From an uncultured Alphaproteobacteria bacterium (GTDB lineage Bacteria; Pseudomonadota; Alphaproteobacteria; Rhizobiales; Rhizobiaceae): DNA of 58,681 nucleotides. The DNA lies in contig CAKMZB010000007.1 in assembly GCA_929200315.1 (NCBI GenBank), forward strand, positions 1 through 58,681, in the 5' to 3' direction. Of this stretch, positions 16,925 through 25,558 are shown one piece after another. Below the pieces are notes generated by a model. That model ran no database searches, was not told where the DNA came from, and saw only the letters and a list, made by a program, of their open reading frames with translations. The position numbers and the translations under genes were made by a program. Position 1 is the stretch's first letter, and each line of letters opens with the position of its first letter.

Positions 16925-19747
16925 CTAGAAGGTGAACTTCAAACAGGCCCGCCCGGCAAGCTCACGGCGATCTTCCGACAAAAGCGTTTCAGCAGACAGG
17001 CTGAAGGAGGCCTGATCGCTAAAGATGTACTCGTTGTAGGAACCGATGCGCAGGCGGTGGCGGGATTCCCGCGTGCCGCGGGTGGAAAAGGCAACCGGTG
17101 AGCTCTGCAGCGACAGGTCAGTCGCCGTGCTGTTGTCGCCAGCCAGATATTCATAAGCAACAGAAAGCGACGGCCGCAGCGGCCCGCGATCGGTGTCATA
17201 TTCGCCAGAAACTTCCAGGCCAACTGAAGCCAAGACCTGATCAAGCGATTCAGCATCGCCCGTCAGGTTGAGCGAACCGGCACCGGTTTCCGCGAAAGAG
17301 CCAAGGTCTGTGTGACGCAAGCCAACATGCGCGAAGGGCGTCAGGAAGGCTTCGTTTAAGCGGTCCGATCCAAGAAAGCTCGAATTGAGCTCAATATTGT
17401 AGTGAACACGCGCGTCGGCTGCCAACGTGTAGCCGTCATACTCCGCCTCCGCCGTGCGCGTGACCCCGCCAAAAGCGATCGTGCGGGTCGTATCAACAAA
17501 GTGATGGGCATAGCTCAGCTCACCGCGCACACCCCAGCCGCCTTCCAGCCGCTCGGCACCTGCACGCACATAGATGCCCGCGTGAAGGGAATCGATGTCA
17601 CCGCTCTGGAGACGGTTCTGCAAGTCCAGACTGGACCGGGAATAGCCCAGCGAGAAGCCGCCAATCGCATCAAAGAAGGGCAGTTCCTTTTCCACGGTGG
17701 TCGCAAGACCAAAAACATTGCTGTCAAAACCTCCACCATTCCCGTCGCCATCAACCTCAGCCACGCCGCCGAAGGCACTGACGCAAATGACCGGGCCGAG
17801 GGAAGGGTGCGGTGCCACTGCGGGTGCGGGCGCCCTCTCCTGCGGGGTGATGACAAGGTCCGCCCCATAGGCACCGCTGTCACCCAAATCCGGCGCAGCA
17901 AGCGTGTTGACCTGAAACGCCGTGCCGGTGATCGAACAGGAGTTCATCGCCAGATTGAAATCGTTCCCGGCAGCCAGAACCGCCATCCCAGCCTCGCCGT
18001 GGATTTCCCCGGCAATCATGTCAAAAGCTGCCTTTGCTTCCTCCAGCGTCAGTCCGAGCAATGCGCCCCGAACTGCATTGGAATCCGGAGAATTGTCGAG
18101 CTCATCAAGAGCCAATGCCGCCTGAGTCTGATTGAACGTCATCGCAGCAGTGGTGAAGGAGCGGATCCCATCAAGACGCAGCAAAACCTGTTCTGGATTG
18201 TAGACCAACCCAAAATCGAGAAATGCTGATGGTGAGTTCACACCGTCAAAACGGTCACCCTTTCCGACAGGCCCACGAACGATCTCATATTCCTGCCCGG
18301 CGGCCAGTGCACCTGCATTGGTCACGCTGACGATTTCAACGGTCCCTCCATTGATCTGCACGCGGTTGGCACTCACCAAGTCAGCCCCATTGGGCCCTTC
18401 AATGTCCACCTTATAGATCGACCCGGCGTTGAACGTCGCTGTACCCGCCACGGTAAGGATCCCCACCTGACCGATCACACTGCCGGGGGAAATCATTGCG
18501 CCATTGTTGGCCGTAAAGGCACCAACAGTCCCCCCGCCGCCAAGGGTGGCTCCGGAGGCAATGGTCATCGTGGAGCCGCCAAGCAAACCTTCCACCAGCA
18601 AAGTGCCGCCATTGACGGGCAGATTGAAGGCGTCAGAATTATTGCCAGTCAGTGTAAAAATGGACGAATCTTCCTTCAGAAAACTACCAAATCCGCGATA
18701 TTGCTCACCGGCATCTGCACCGCTGAAATTGATGGTCGACGCATCGATCGTTGCCGTACCCGTGCCGCTAAAGACAAGAGTGCTGTCGCCGCACATGTTC
18801 TGAATTCCAGGCTGATTCTGAATCCCGGGCTGACAGTGATTGCCCAGAACATCTCCTGTGATCATGAAGCCGGGCTGAAGTTCAAGACGGTTGGTGGTGC
18901 CGTCCAGCGAGATCGCGATGCCTCGGCCGCCAGTCACGTTTCCGGCGACATAGACTTCGTTACTGACCCCAACAGCAACAATACCGGCTCCCGCTGTTGA
19001 AATCACGCTGGCGCCCTGAAGGATATTGATGATTGAATTGTCAGTCCCAGCACGGGAAAGCGTTTGGAAGATACCAGCCCCGGAGGTTGAATTTACAGCC
19101 CCTCCGACAGTCACAGTGCCGCCAACAAACTGAATTGCGTTGCCGCCCACCGTAGAAACACTCGCCCCGGCATTGATGGTAATGTCGGCCCGGAGACCGG
19201 CAAGAATACCGTTTCCTGCACTGCCGGTAGTAGAAACACTTGATCCGCTTTCCAGCAGGACCGCGCTATCATTTTCCACCGCGATGACCGTCGCAAATTG
19301 GTGCGTGGTGCTGACGGAAGAACCGGACCTTAAAGTCACCGAGGAATTATCATCAGCGGCAATACCGAAGGCGCCCTTGCCGGTGGTGCTGATGGATGAA
19401 CCGCTCTGCAGCTCAATCGTTGCCATGTTGTCGAGATCGATGCCGAAATCAGTACTCGCCGTAGTGCTGATTTGGGCACCAGGCTGCAGGACTACGGTAA
19501 CCCCATCTGCGGCATCGTTGTTGATCCCGGTTGTTACAGGGTTGGGATCATCGGTGGTGCAAACCACAGTGGATCCGCTATCCGGCGCCAATGGACCACC
19601 GCTACCTGCCGTCAGAACACAAGCCGCATGGGCCGACTGGATTGTGAAAACGGTGAAAGGGACAAATGCCAGCGCGAAACCGAGGCTAATAGCGCGAAAC
19701 CAGAAAAGCATATCGCCCACAGTAGTATTTTTATTCTTCAACATCAT
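16925..19747 (-). CDS. AT7: divergent autotransporter, first of the array
   Basis: A 940-residue protein. The ATG at 19747 (MMLKNKN; a second ATG lies at 19744) is chosen by analogy with AT4; a TTG 42 bases upstream lies in conserved leader DNA. The signal peptide ends at QSAHA (residue 41); Cys43 and Cys63 form the cap. Four full repeats (SISTTG/SVSTTH/SVSTTG) plus a cap repeat follow. Unlike its neighbours it has extra cysteines: one pair in the stem around a duplicated QPGIQN element, more in the linker before the barrel (NSCSITG, PVICVSAFGG) and one in the last strand (RACLKFTF). The linker also carries an APAPAVAPHP stretch. The hinge is FDMIAGEIHGEAG. It is the 5'-most array member and diverges from pccB. 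Confidence 0.9.
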   Translation of the reverse strand: MMLKNKNTTVGDMLFWFRAISLGFALAFVPFTVFTIQSAHAACVLTAGSGGPLAPDSGSTVVCTTDDPNPVTTGINNDAADGVTVVLQPGAQISTTASTDFGIDLDNMATIELQSGSSISTTGKGAFGIAADDNSSVTLRSGSSVSTTHQFATVIAVENDSAVLLESGSSVSTTGSAGNGILAGLRADITINAGASVSTVGGNAIQFVGGTVTVGGAVNSTSGAGIFQTLSRAGTDNSIINILQGASVISTAGAGIVAVGVSNEVYVAGNVTGGRGIAISLDGTTNRLELQPGFMITGDVLGNHCQPGIQNQPGIQNMCGDSTLVFSGTGTATIDASTINFSGADAGEQYRGFGSFLKEDSSIFTLTGNNSDAFNLPVNGGTLLVEGLLGGSTMTIASGATLGGGGTVGAFTANNGAMISPGSVIGQVGILTVAGTATFNAGSIYKVDIEGPNGADLVSANRVQINGGTVEIVSVTNAGALAAGQEYEIVRGPVGKGDRFDGVNSPSAFLDFGLVYNPEQVLLRLDGIRSFTTAAMTFNQTQAALALDELDNSPDSNAVRGALLGLTLEEAKAAFDMIAGEIHGEAGMAVLAAGNDFNLAMNSCSITGTAFQVNTLAAPDLGDSGAYGADLVITPQERAPAPAVAPHPSLGPVICVSAFGGVAEVDGDGNGGGFDSNVFGLATTVEKELPFFDAIGGFSLGYSRSSLDLQNRLQSGDIDSLHAGIYVRAGAERLEGGWGVRGELSYAHHFVDTTRTIAFGGVTRTAEAEYDGYTLAADARVHYNIELNSSFLGSDRLNEAFLTPFAHVGLRHTDLGSFAETGAGSLNLTGDAESLDQVLASVGLEVSGEYDTDRGPLRPSLSVAYEYLAGDNSTATDLSLQSSPVAFSTRGTRESRHRLRIGSYNEYIFSDQASFSLSAETLLSEDRRELAGRACLKFTF

Positions 19748-19840
19748 TTTGAACTCATTACTCAGGCTGCGGACCCTGAATCCGCGCAACTATAAAAAAA
19801 CGCTCAAACGCGCGTTTCTTTGTGCACGTCAAGTGACGTG
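19748..19840 (-). promoter_or_regulatory. AT7 leader: palindrome, hairpin and T-run
   Basis: On the minus strand the order is CACGTCA-CT-TGACGTG (perfect palindrome, 19840-19825), then AAACGC/GCGTTT (19817-19798) with an 8-base loop and a run of seven Ts, then TTGCGCGGATTC. Spacing and sequence follow the AT4 leader, although the stem bases differ. The CGTCA/TGACG palindrome also occurs in the AT1 and AT3 leaders. Because the gene upstream (pccB) points away, the hairpin cannot be a terminator of another minus-strand gene, which supports a leader role. Confidence 0.5.
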
Positions 19841-20048
19841 AGCTCCAATTTTTTCGCTCAGAAGCCGGCCGAATTGTCACAACTGTGGCGCTTTCGCCAC
19901 GGTTTGGGATTTGGAAACGGGGCATCGGGCGGCAAGACCACCCGCGCTTTAGAACTTCGCTAGAACCAAAGTCCCCCTCGCCCTCCCTTGCCTTGCCCCC
20001 CGTTGAGCGGCAAACCTCATCCTCAGGTCTGCTGGGAGGAAATGGTAT

Positions 20049-21581
20049 ATGCTGGAAACGCTTGAAGAGTTGGAAAACCGCCGTGAGGAAGCCCGGGCGG
20101 GCGGAGGTGAGAAGCGTGTCGCGGCGCAGCATTCCAAGGGCAAACTGACCGCCCGTGAGCGGCTCGATGTGCTGCTGGATGAGGGCTCGTTTGAAGAATA
20201 CGACATGTTCGTCACCCACCGGGCGGTGGATTTCGGCATGGCGGAAACCAAGATTGCCGGGGATGGCGTGGTGACCGGCTGGGGCACAATCAATGGCCGT
20301 CTTGTCTATGTCTTTGCACAGGATTTCACGGTCTTTGGTGGGTCTTTGTCGGAAACCCACGCCAAAAAGATCTGCAAAATCATGGAAATGGCCATGAAGA
20401 ACGGCGCGCCTGTGATCGGCCTTAACGATTCCGGCGGCGCGCGCATTCAGGAAGGTGTCGCATCCCTCGGCGGTTATGCCGATGTCTTCCAGCTCAATTC
20501 GCTGGCGTCCGGCGTCATCCCGCAGATTTCCGTCATCATGGGGCCTTGCGCCGGGGGCGCGGTTTATTCCCCCGCCATCACCGACTTCATCTTCATGGTG
20601 CGTGACACATCCTACATGTTCGTCACCGGGCCAGATGTAGTGAAGACCGTGACGAACGAGGTGGTGACTGCGGAAGAATTGGGCGGGGCAAAGACCCACA
20701 CCAGCAAAAGCGGCGTGGCGGATGCTGCCTTCGACAATGATATCGAAACCCTGCGCCAGGTGCGGCGGCTCTATGATTTCCTACCGCTCAACAACCGCGA
20801 GAAAGCACCGACACGGCCCTTCTTTGATGATCCAAACCGGATGGAAGAGAGCCTCGACACGGTCATACCAGACAACCCAAACCAACCCTATGACATGCGC
20901 GAGGTGATCGAGAAGGTCGCCGATGAGGGGGATTTCTGCGAGCTGCAAAAGGACTATGCGCCCAACATTCTCACCGGCTTCATCCGCCTGGAAGGGCAGA
21001 CCGTCGGCGTGGTGGCAAACCAGCCGCTGGTGCTGGCCGGGGTGCTGGACATCAACTCCTCCCGCAAGGCTGCGCGTTTCGTGCGCTTCTGCGATGCTTT
21101 CTCCGTGCCGATCCTGACGCTAGTAGACGTTCCCGGTTTCCTCCCCGGCACGGCGCAGGAATATGGCGGTGTTATCAAACACGGTGCCAAACTGCTCTAC
21201 GCCTACGGCGAGGCAACCGTCCCCAAAGTCACGCTCATCACCCGCAAAGCCTATGGCGGGGCCTATGACGTGATGGCGTCAAAACACCTGCGCGGCGATG
21301 TAAACTACGCTTGGCCCACTGCGGAGATTGCTGTGATGGGAGCGAAGGGTGCGGTGGAGATTTTGTATCGGGCAGAGCTTGGGGATGCTGACAAGATTGC
21401 GGAGCGGACAAAGGAATACGAAGACCGCTTCGCCAACCCGTTTGTGGCGGCAGAAAAAGGCTTCATCGACGACGTGGTGATGCCTCACGCAACGCGAAAG
21501 CGGCTGTGCCGGGCGTTTGCCATGCTGCGGGGGAAAGACTTGCAGAACCCGTGGAAGAAGCACGATAATTTGCCTTTGTAG
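20049..21581 (+). CDS. pccB: Propionyl-CoA carboxylase beta subunit
   Basis: A 510-residue carboxyltransferase subunit that transfers carboxyl from biotin to propionyl-CoA, giving methylmalonyl-CoA in the cytoplasm. The N-terminal crotonase-fold half has [14 protein letters not shown] and [12 protein letters not shown], and the C-terminal half has [15 protein letters not shown] and [13 protein letters not shown]. Asp407 in the last segment matches the position linked to propionyl preference in this family. GGGAGG lies upstream of the ATG at 20049; an ATG 7 bases earlier is out of frame. It is on the plus strand like pccA and the mutase, but is separated from pccA by four genes, two of which point the other way, so the carboxylase genes are split. 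Confidence 0.96.
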   Translation: MLETLEELENRREEARAGGGEKRVAAQHSKGKLTARERLDVLLDEGSFEEYDMFVTHRAVDFGMAETKIAGDGVVTGWGTINGRLVYVFAQDFTVFGGSLSETHAKKICKIMEMAMKNGAPVIGLNDSGGARIQEGVASLGGYADVFQLNSLASGVIPQISVIMGPCAGGAVYSPAITDFIFMVRDTSYMFVTGPDVVKTVTNEVVTAEELGGAKTHTSKSGVADAAFDNDIETLRQVRRLYDFLPLNNREKAPTRPFFDDPNRMEESLDTVIPDNPNQPYDMREVIEKVADEGDFCELQKDYAPNILTGFIRLEGQTVGVVANQPLVLAGVLDINSSRKAARFVRFCDAFSVPILTLVDVPGFLPGTAQEYGGVIKHGAKLLYAYGEATVPKVTLITRKAYGGAYDVMASKHLRGDVNYAWPTAEIAVMGAKGAVEILYRAELGDADKIAERTKEYEDRFANPFVAAEKGFIDDVVMPHATRKRLCRAFAMLRGKDLQNPWKKHDNLPL

Positions 21582-21590
21582 ACGGCAACA

Positions 21591-22448
21591 CTACCCAATC
21601 GCCCCCACCATTGCTGTCACGCCGTCGGCGCAAGTGGCCTCCAGCCGGTAGCCGGTTTCATCCGCTTCAACCACCATCGAAGCGCGAAACTCTCGCGTGT
21701 CGAAAATCGGGGCGACAGCGCGAAACTTGAAGTGGGTGAACATGGCATCTGGCTCTGCTGCACGGGCCGTCTCTGCAAGCAGTGTTGCAATCAGCGGGCC
21801 GTGGACGACGAGGCCGGGATAGCCTTCGGTCTGCGTCGCATGGGTGCGGTCATAGTGGATGCGGTGGCCGTTAAAAGTGAGCGCTGAATAGCGGAACAAC
21901 AGCACCGGGTCTGGCGTGATGATGCGGCTCGCACCCGCCCAGTCAGGTTGCGGTATGCCGTCCGCCAGCGGCTCGATCTCCGGCGTGGGTTCGGCGGGCG
22001 CATCACGATAGGCAAGGGTCTGAGTTTCAGTAAGACGCACGTCGCCAGAGACGGTGAAGACGTGTTCAACGGTGACCAGTACGAAGGCGCCGCTTGCGCC
22101 CTCCTTCGGTTCGATTGTCTTCACTGTGGAGACCTTTTTCACCGCCTCGCCGACCCGCAACGGCGCGGTCTGTTTGACAGTGCCACGGACCCACATACGC
22201 CGGGGCTTGTCGATGGGCGGCAGAAAGCCGCCCTTGGCCGCATGGCCGTCCGGGCCAAGGTCGCTCTGGCGCTTGGCACCTGTGCAAATGGTCCAGTGCC
22301 AGAGGAGCGGCAGCGTGTCGCCACCAACCCATTCGCGTGGCTCATGGTTGAGGGTTGCAGCGAGCGCCTCAGCCGTCGCGGCGGTGACGGTGTCGCGCAC
22401 CGTTTCGCTGCGCCCAATCCAGTCCATAACATTTGGCCCTTTGCTCAC
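21591..22448 (-). CDS. MaoC/HTD2-like enoyl-CoA hydratase (FAS1-like dehydratase)
   Basis: A 285-residue double hot-dog protein. The N-terminal half is the degenerate FAS1-like dehydratase domain; the C-terminal half has FNGHRIHYDRTHATQTEGYPGL, cited here as its key parts FNGHRIHYD (catalytic Asn/His-Asp loop) and YPGLVVHGPL. It should hydrate a 2-enoyl-CoA or a mesaconyl-type CoA; the exact substrate cannot be read from sequence. It begins 10 bases after the stop of the acyl-CoA dehydrogenase, so the two are co-transcribed and probably act in sequence: dehydrogenation, then hydration. The 3' end meets pccB tail to tail with a 9-base gap. Confidence 0.85.
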   Translation of the reverse strand: MSKGPNVMDWIGRSETVRDTVTAATAEALAATLNHEPREWVGGDTLPLLWHWTICTGAKRQSDLGPDGHAAKGGFLPPIDKPRRMWVRGTVKQTAPLRVGEAVKKVSTVKTIEPKEGASGAFVLVTVEHVFTVSGDVRLTETQTLAYRDAPAEPTPEIEPLADGIPQPDWAGASRIITPDPVLLFRYSALTFNGHRIHYDRTHATQTEGYPGLVVHGPLIATLLAETARAAEPDAMFTHFKFRAVAPIFDTREFRASMVVEADETGYRLEATCADGVTAMVGAIG

Positions 22449-22458
22449 GATTTACCTC

Positions 22459-23628
22459 CTAATAGGATCGCGGCAGGCCGAGCACGTGTTCGGCAATATA
22501 GGCGAGGATCAGATTGGTGGAGATCGGCGCGACCTGGTAGAGGCGTGTTTCGCGGAACTTGCGCTCAACGTCATATTCCTCAGCAAAACCAAAGCCTCCA
22601 TGGGTCTGGAGGCACATATCGGCTGCTTCCCAGGAGGCGTCAGCGGCCAGGAGCTTGGCCATATTGGCCTGCGGACCGATAGAAGCCCCTTCGTCAAAGA
22701 GACGGGCAGCTTTCTCCACCATCAGAGCGGCGGCCTCCATATGGGCAAAGGCGCGGGCGATGGGGAACTGAACGCCCTGATTGCGTCCGATGGGCCGGTC
22801 AAACACCACCCGCTCCTTCGCATAGCTCGACGCCTTCTCGATGAACCATCGGGCATCCCCTATACATTCAGCCGCGATGAGCACGCGCTCCGCATTCATA
22901 CCGCTTAAAATATAGCGCAGCCCTTGCCCCTCCTCACCAATACGATTCTCAGCCGGAACACGCAGATCGTTGAAATAGACCTCCGTGGTGGAGTGGTTCA
23001 CCATCGCGCGGATGGGGCGGATGTCGAGGCCGTTACCCGTCGCCTCCCGCATATCGACGATGAAAACGGAAAGGCCTTCGGTGCGCTTTTCGACCTTTTC
23101 GCGCGGCGTGGTGCGGGCAAGGAGCAGCATCAGGTCAGAATGCTCCGCCCGCGAGGTCCACACCTTCTGCCCGTTGATGACATAGTCATCCCCATCCCGC
23201 ACCGCGGTGGTGCGCAAGCTGAGCGTATCTGTGCCGCTGGTCGGTTCAGTGACGCCAAAGGCCTGAAGGCGCAGATCTCCAGCCGCAATGGGCGGCAACC
23301 ACTTCTGTTTCTGTTCATCGCTCCCGTGGCGCAGGATTGTGCCCATTACATACATCTGCGCGTGGCAGGCGCTGCCTGAGCCGCCTGAGCGGTGCACTTC
23401 CTCCAGAATGACCGCCGCATGGCGCAGCCCGAGGCCGCTTCCGCCATAATTCTCCGGAATCAGTGCGGCGAGGTATCCGGCGTCCTTCAGCGCCTCGACA
23501 AATTCGGTGGGGTAGGCGCTGTCGCGATCCTTCTCACGCCAATAGGTTCCCGGAAAATCCGCGCAGAGCGCAGCAACCGCTTCGCGGATGGATGCAAGAT
23601 CGGTATCGTCGGTGTTAGAAATGGGCAT
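22459..23628 (-). CDS. Acyl-CoA dehydrogenase
   Basis: A 389-residue flavoprotein of the acyl-CoA dehydrogenase family, about the usual length. It oxidises an acyl-CoA to the 2-enoyl-CoA with FAD and passes electrons to ETF. The FAD-binding segment (FGVTEPTSGTDT, VINGQKVWTSRA) is intact; Glu351 in FAEEYDVERKFRE occupies the catalytic base position. It is the first gene of a two-gene unit with the hot-dog hydratase. It diverges from the P450 gene across 133 bases that must hold both promoters. Substrate chain length or branching is not evident. Confidence 0.93.
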   Translation of the reverse strand: MPISNTDDTDLASIREAVAALCADFPGTYWREKDRDSAYPTEFVEALKDAGYLAALIPENYGGSGLGLRHAAVILEEVHRSGGSGSACHAQMYVMGTILRHGSDEQKQKWLPPIAAGDLRLQAFGVTEPTSGTDTLSLRTTAVRDGDDYVINGQKVWTSRAEHSDLMLLLARTTPREKVEKRTEGLSVFIVDMREATGNGLDIRPIRAMVNHSTTEVYFNDLRVPAENRIGEEGQGLRYILSGMNAERVLIAAECIGDARWFIEKASSYAKERVVFDRPIGRNQGVQFPIARAFAHMEAAALMVEKAARLFDEGASIGPQANMAKLLAADASWEAADMCLQTHGGFGFAEEYDVERKFRETRLYQVAPISTNLILAYIAEHVLGLPRSY

Positions 23629-23761
23629 GAGTTCGCCGGTCGCTTCAGATCAGAGGTAGCTTCCACCGCCTGCAGCGTCAGGACAAGACCAACTGAAGGC
23701 TTGCACGCGGCAAATCCGGCGCTCAATAGAGGGTCATCCCAACCATTCCCAACGGGCACAC

Positions 23762-24979
23762 ATGCCTGATCTCGATCCTCTGTCAGACACTTTCGCCGCC
23801 GACCCCTACCCGACCTATGCTGCTCTTCGCGCGCTGGATCGACCCGAACATTCGCACGTCACCGGCATGGTCATGCTTGCGCGTTATGGAGACGTGTCAG
23901 CAATCGCCACCAATGCCGCCATGGTGCGCTCGCTGGAGGGGCATGAGAGCAAGGCCGATGCCTTGGCCCGCCAAGAGGCGATGAACTGGGACGGGATGCC
24001 GTATCACGAGCGCTTTGTTCAGTTCTCGCTTTTGGACTCCGATGGCGACATTCACCGCCGCCTGCGCAAGCTCGTTTTTGGCAAGTTCACTGCTCGGGCG
24101 TTGGACCCGCTGGAGGGGATGGTACGGGCCTATGTGGATGGGTTGCTGGACGATTTTGTTTGCGCAGGTCCCATCGATTTCATTGCGCAATTTGCCGCCC
24201 ATGTGCCGGGTCATGTGATCGGGCATCTGCTTGGCGCGCCCGCTGAAGACGCGCCGCAACTTCGGCAATGGTCTGAAGAGGTGGTGCAGTTTTTTGATGT
24301 CGACCGAACGGAGCAGAAGAAGACACTCGCGGAAATCGCTACCCGCGATTTTCACGACTATCTCCTCGCGCTGAAAGCTGAGCGCGAGGCCACCCCGCGC
24401 GATGATCTCATCTCGGGACTCATCGAAGACGAACGCGAGGGACGCCTTCAGGGCGATGAGTTCATCTCCACCTGTATGCTCATCCTCATGGCGGGGCATG
24501 GCTCCACCATTGATGTGCTTGGCTCCAGCCTCCACACGCTGTTGAAAAGCCCCGGCGCGATGGCGGAATTGCGTGGCGATCCCGCATTGCTGCCCAATGC
24601 GATCCAGGAGATGTTTCGCTACGAATCTCCCTTGCCCTTCTTCCATCGCCACGCGCTGGAGGATGTGGAGCTACGCGGCCATCACTTCCCGGCAGGCACA
24701 ACTTTCGGTCTGCTCTATGGAGCGGCGAACCGGGACCCGGAAGCCTTCAATGAACCCGACACGTTCGACATCCGCCGCAGCCCCAACCGCCATCTCGCCT
24801 TTGGCCAAGGCGCGCATCTTTGTCTGGGCAACCATCTGGCGCGGCTGAATATGAAGGTGATTTACGAGCAGCTTTTTGCCCGCACCAGCGAGATCAATCT
24901 GGCGGGCGACGTGCCCTACAAGCCCGGCCTTTCTGTGCGCGGACCAAAAGTCTTGCCCGTGGTGCTGGAAGCGGTCTAA
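23762..24979 (+). CDS. Cytochrome P450, soluble bacterial type
   Basis: A 405-residue P450 without a membrane anchor, so probably cytoplasmic and fed by ferredoxin. The I-helix is AGHGST (244-249), the K-helix E-x-x-R is Glu283 to Arg286, and the haem loop is FGQGAHLCLG with Cys354 as ligand. All core elements are intact. No ferredoxin or reductase gene is in the window, so redox partners must be elsewhere. Its place between the acyl-CoA dehydrogenase unit and the propionate genes suggests it hydroxylates a lipid-like or terpenoid substrate that is then degraded to propionyl-CoA; this is inference from context. Confidence 0.95.
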   Translation: MPDLDPLSDTFAADPYPTYAALRALDRPEHSHVTGMVMLARYGDVSAIATNAAMVRSLEGHESKADALARQEAMNWDGMPYHERFVQFSLLDSDGDIHRRLRKLVFGKFTARALDPLEGMVRAYVDGLLDDFVCAGPIDFIAQFAAHVPGHVIGHLLGAPAEDAPQLRQWSEEVVQFFDVDRTEQKKTLAEIATRDFHDYLLALKAEREATPRDDLISGLIEDEREGRLQGDEFISTCMLILMAGHGSTIDVLGSSLHTLLKSPGAMAELRGDPALLPNAIQEMFRYESPLPFFHRHALEDVELRGHHFPAGTTFGLLYGAANRDPEAFNEPDTFDIRRSPNRHLAFGQGAHLCLGNHLARLNMKVIYEQLFARTSEINLAGDVPYKPGLSVRGPKVLPVVLEAV

Positions 24980-25008
24980 CGCAGAGCGACGAGACCGGAG
25001 CACCCGAC

Positions 25009-25368
25009 ATGGAAAAACATCGCGGCTTCCCCTCCCGCCTGCCGGGGACGGATTATCAATTTACCATTCGCCGGGAGAACACCAAGGGCGCCGTACCCCT
25101 GGTCGCCCGCCCGCGCTATGCGGATCGGCATCCGAAAGATATCAATGCGGATGAAAATTTCCTCGCCTGCCTGATCCGCCATTTTGGCGATGCGCCCTTC
25201 GAGCGGGGCAATCTGGATGCCGGACGATTGTCCTGGCTCTTTGAGCGGGAGGTCGTGCCCGCCGAACAACCGTTTGACCCGGCGAGTTATGAAGCATTGC
25301 TGATGGTAGATTTGGATGCGGCAACGCGGTCGTTCCCCAATGCCGTTGATCCGACCAATTGGGAGTGA
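25009..25368 (+). CDS. Small protein of unknown function
   Basis: A 119-residue soluble protein with no signal peptide or membrane segment. The ATG at 25009 has GGAG 8 bases upstream; the frame is open further upstream but overlaps the P450 gene. It contains FPSRLPGTDYQFTIRREN near the start and RYADRHPKDINADENFLACLIRHFGDAPFE in the middle, cited by the cores PGTDYQFTIRREN and DENFLACLIRHFG. I do not recognise a family. It lies 29 bases after the P450, so the two are probably co-transcribed. Confidence 0.75.
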   Translation: MEKHRGFPSRLPGTDYQFTIRRENTKGAVPLVARPRYADRHPKDINADENFLACLIRHFGDAPFERGNLDAGRLSWLFEREVVPAEQPFDPASYEALLMVDLDAATRSFPNAVDPTNWE

Positions 25369-25374
25369 ACACGT

Positions 25375-25494
25375 AAGGCTCGCTCTGTGGGGTTTGGCGC
25401 CATTGCCGGCGTCGACATTGATTATGAAGCCATCGGCGCCAGCGGTTCCATGCTCATGGTGTCCGTCAACGGGACGGCGGTAAAGCTAAACTAG
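25375..25494 (+). pseudogene. Remnant of a YbjQ/UPF0145-type gene, C-terminal end only
   Basis: Between the 119-residue gene and pccA, a frame reading [20 protein letters not shown], then [16 protein letters not shown], ends in TAG at 25492-25494. The GVDIDYE and GSMLMVS-GTAV elements are characteristic of the C-terminus of the UPF0145 (YbjQ) family, whose proteins are roughly 100 residues. No start codon or N-terminal half is present, and the frame follows directly on the stop codon of the preceding gene. It is best read as a deletion remnant. Confidence 0.6.
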
Positions 25495-25558
25495 ACTTTC
25501 GCCGTGCTTGACCCTGCCGCCTCCCATGCCAAAACAGCGGCAGGAGGACTGGCCTGCA

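Noticed and set aside
19758-20699. 313-codon minus-strand frame over pccB
   Set aside because: It is antisense to a complete pccB and shows no domain; the minus-strand start region is the AT7 leader.
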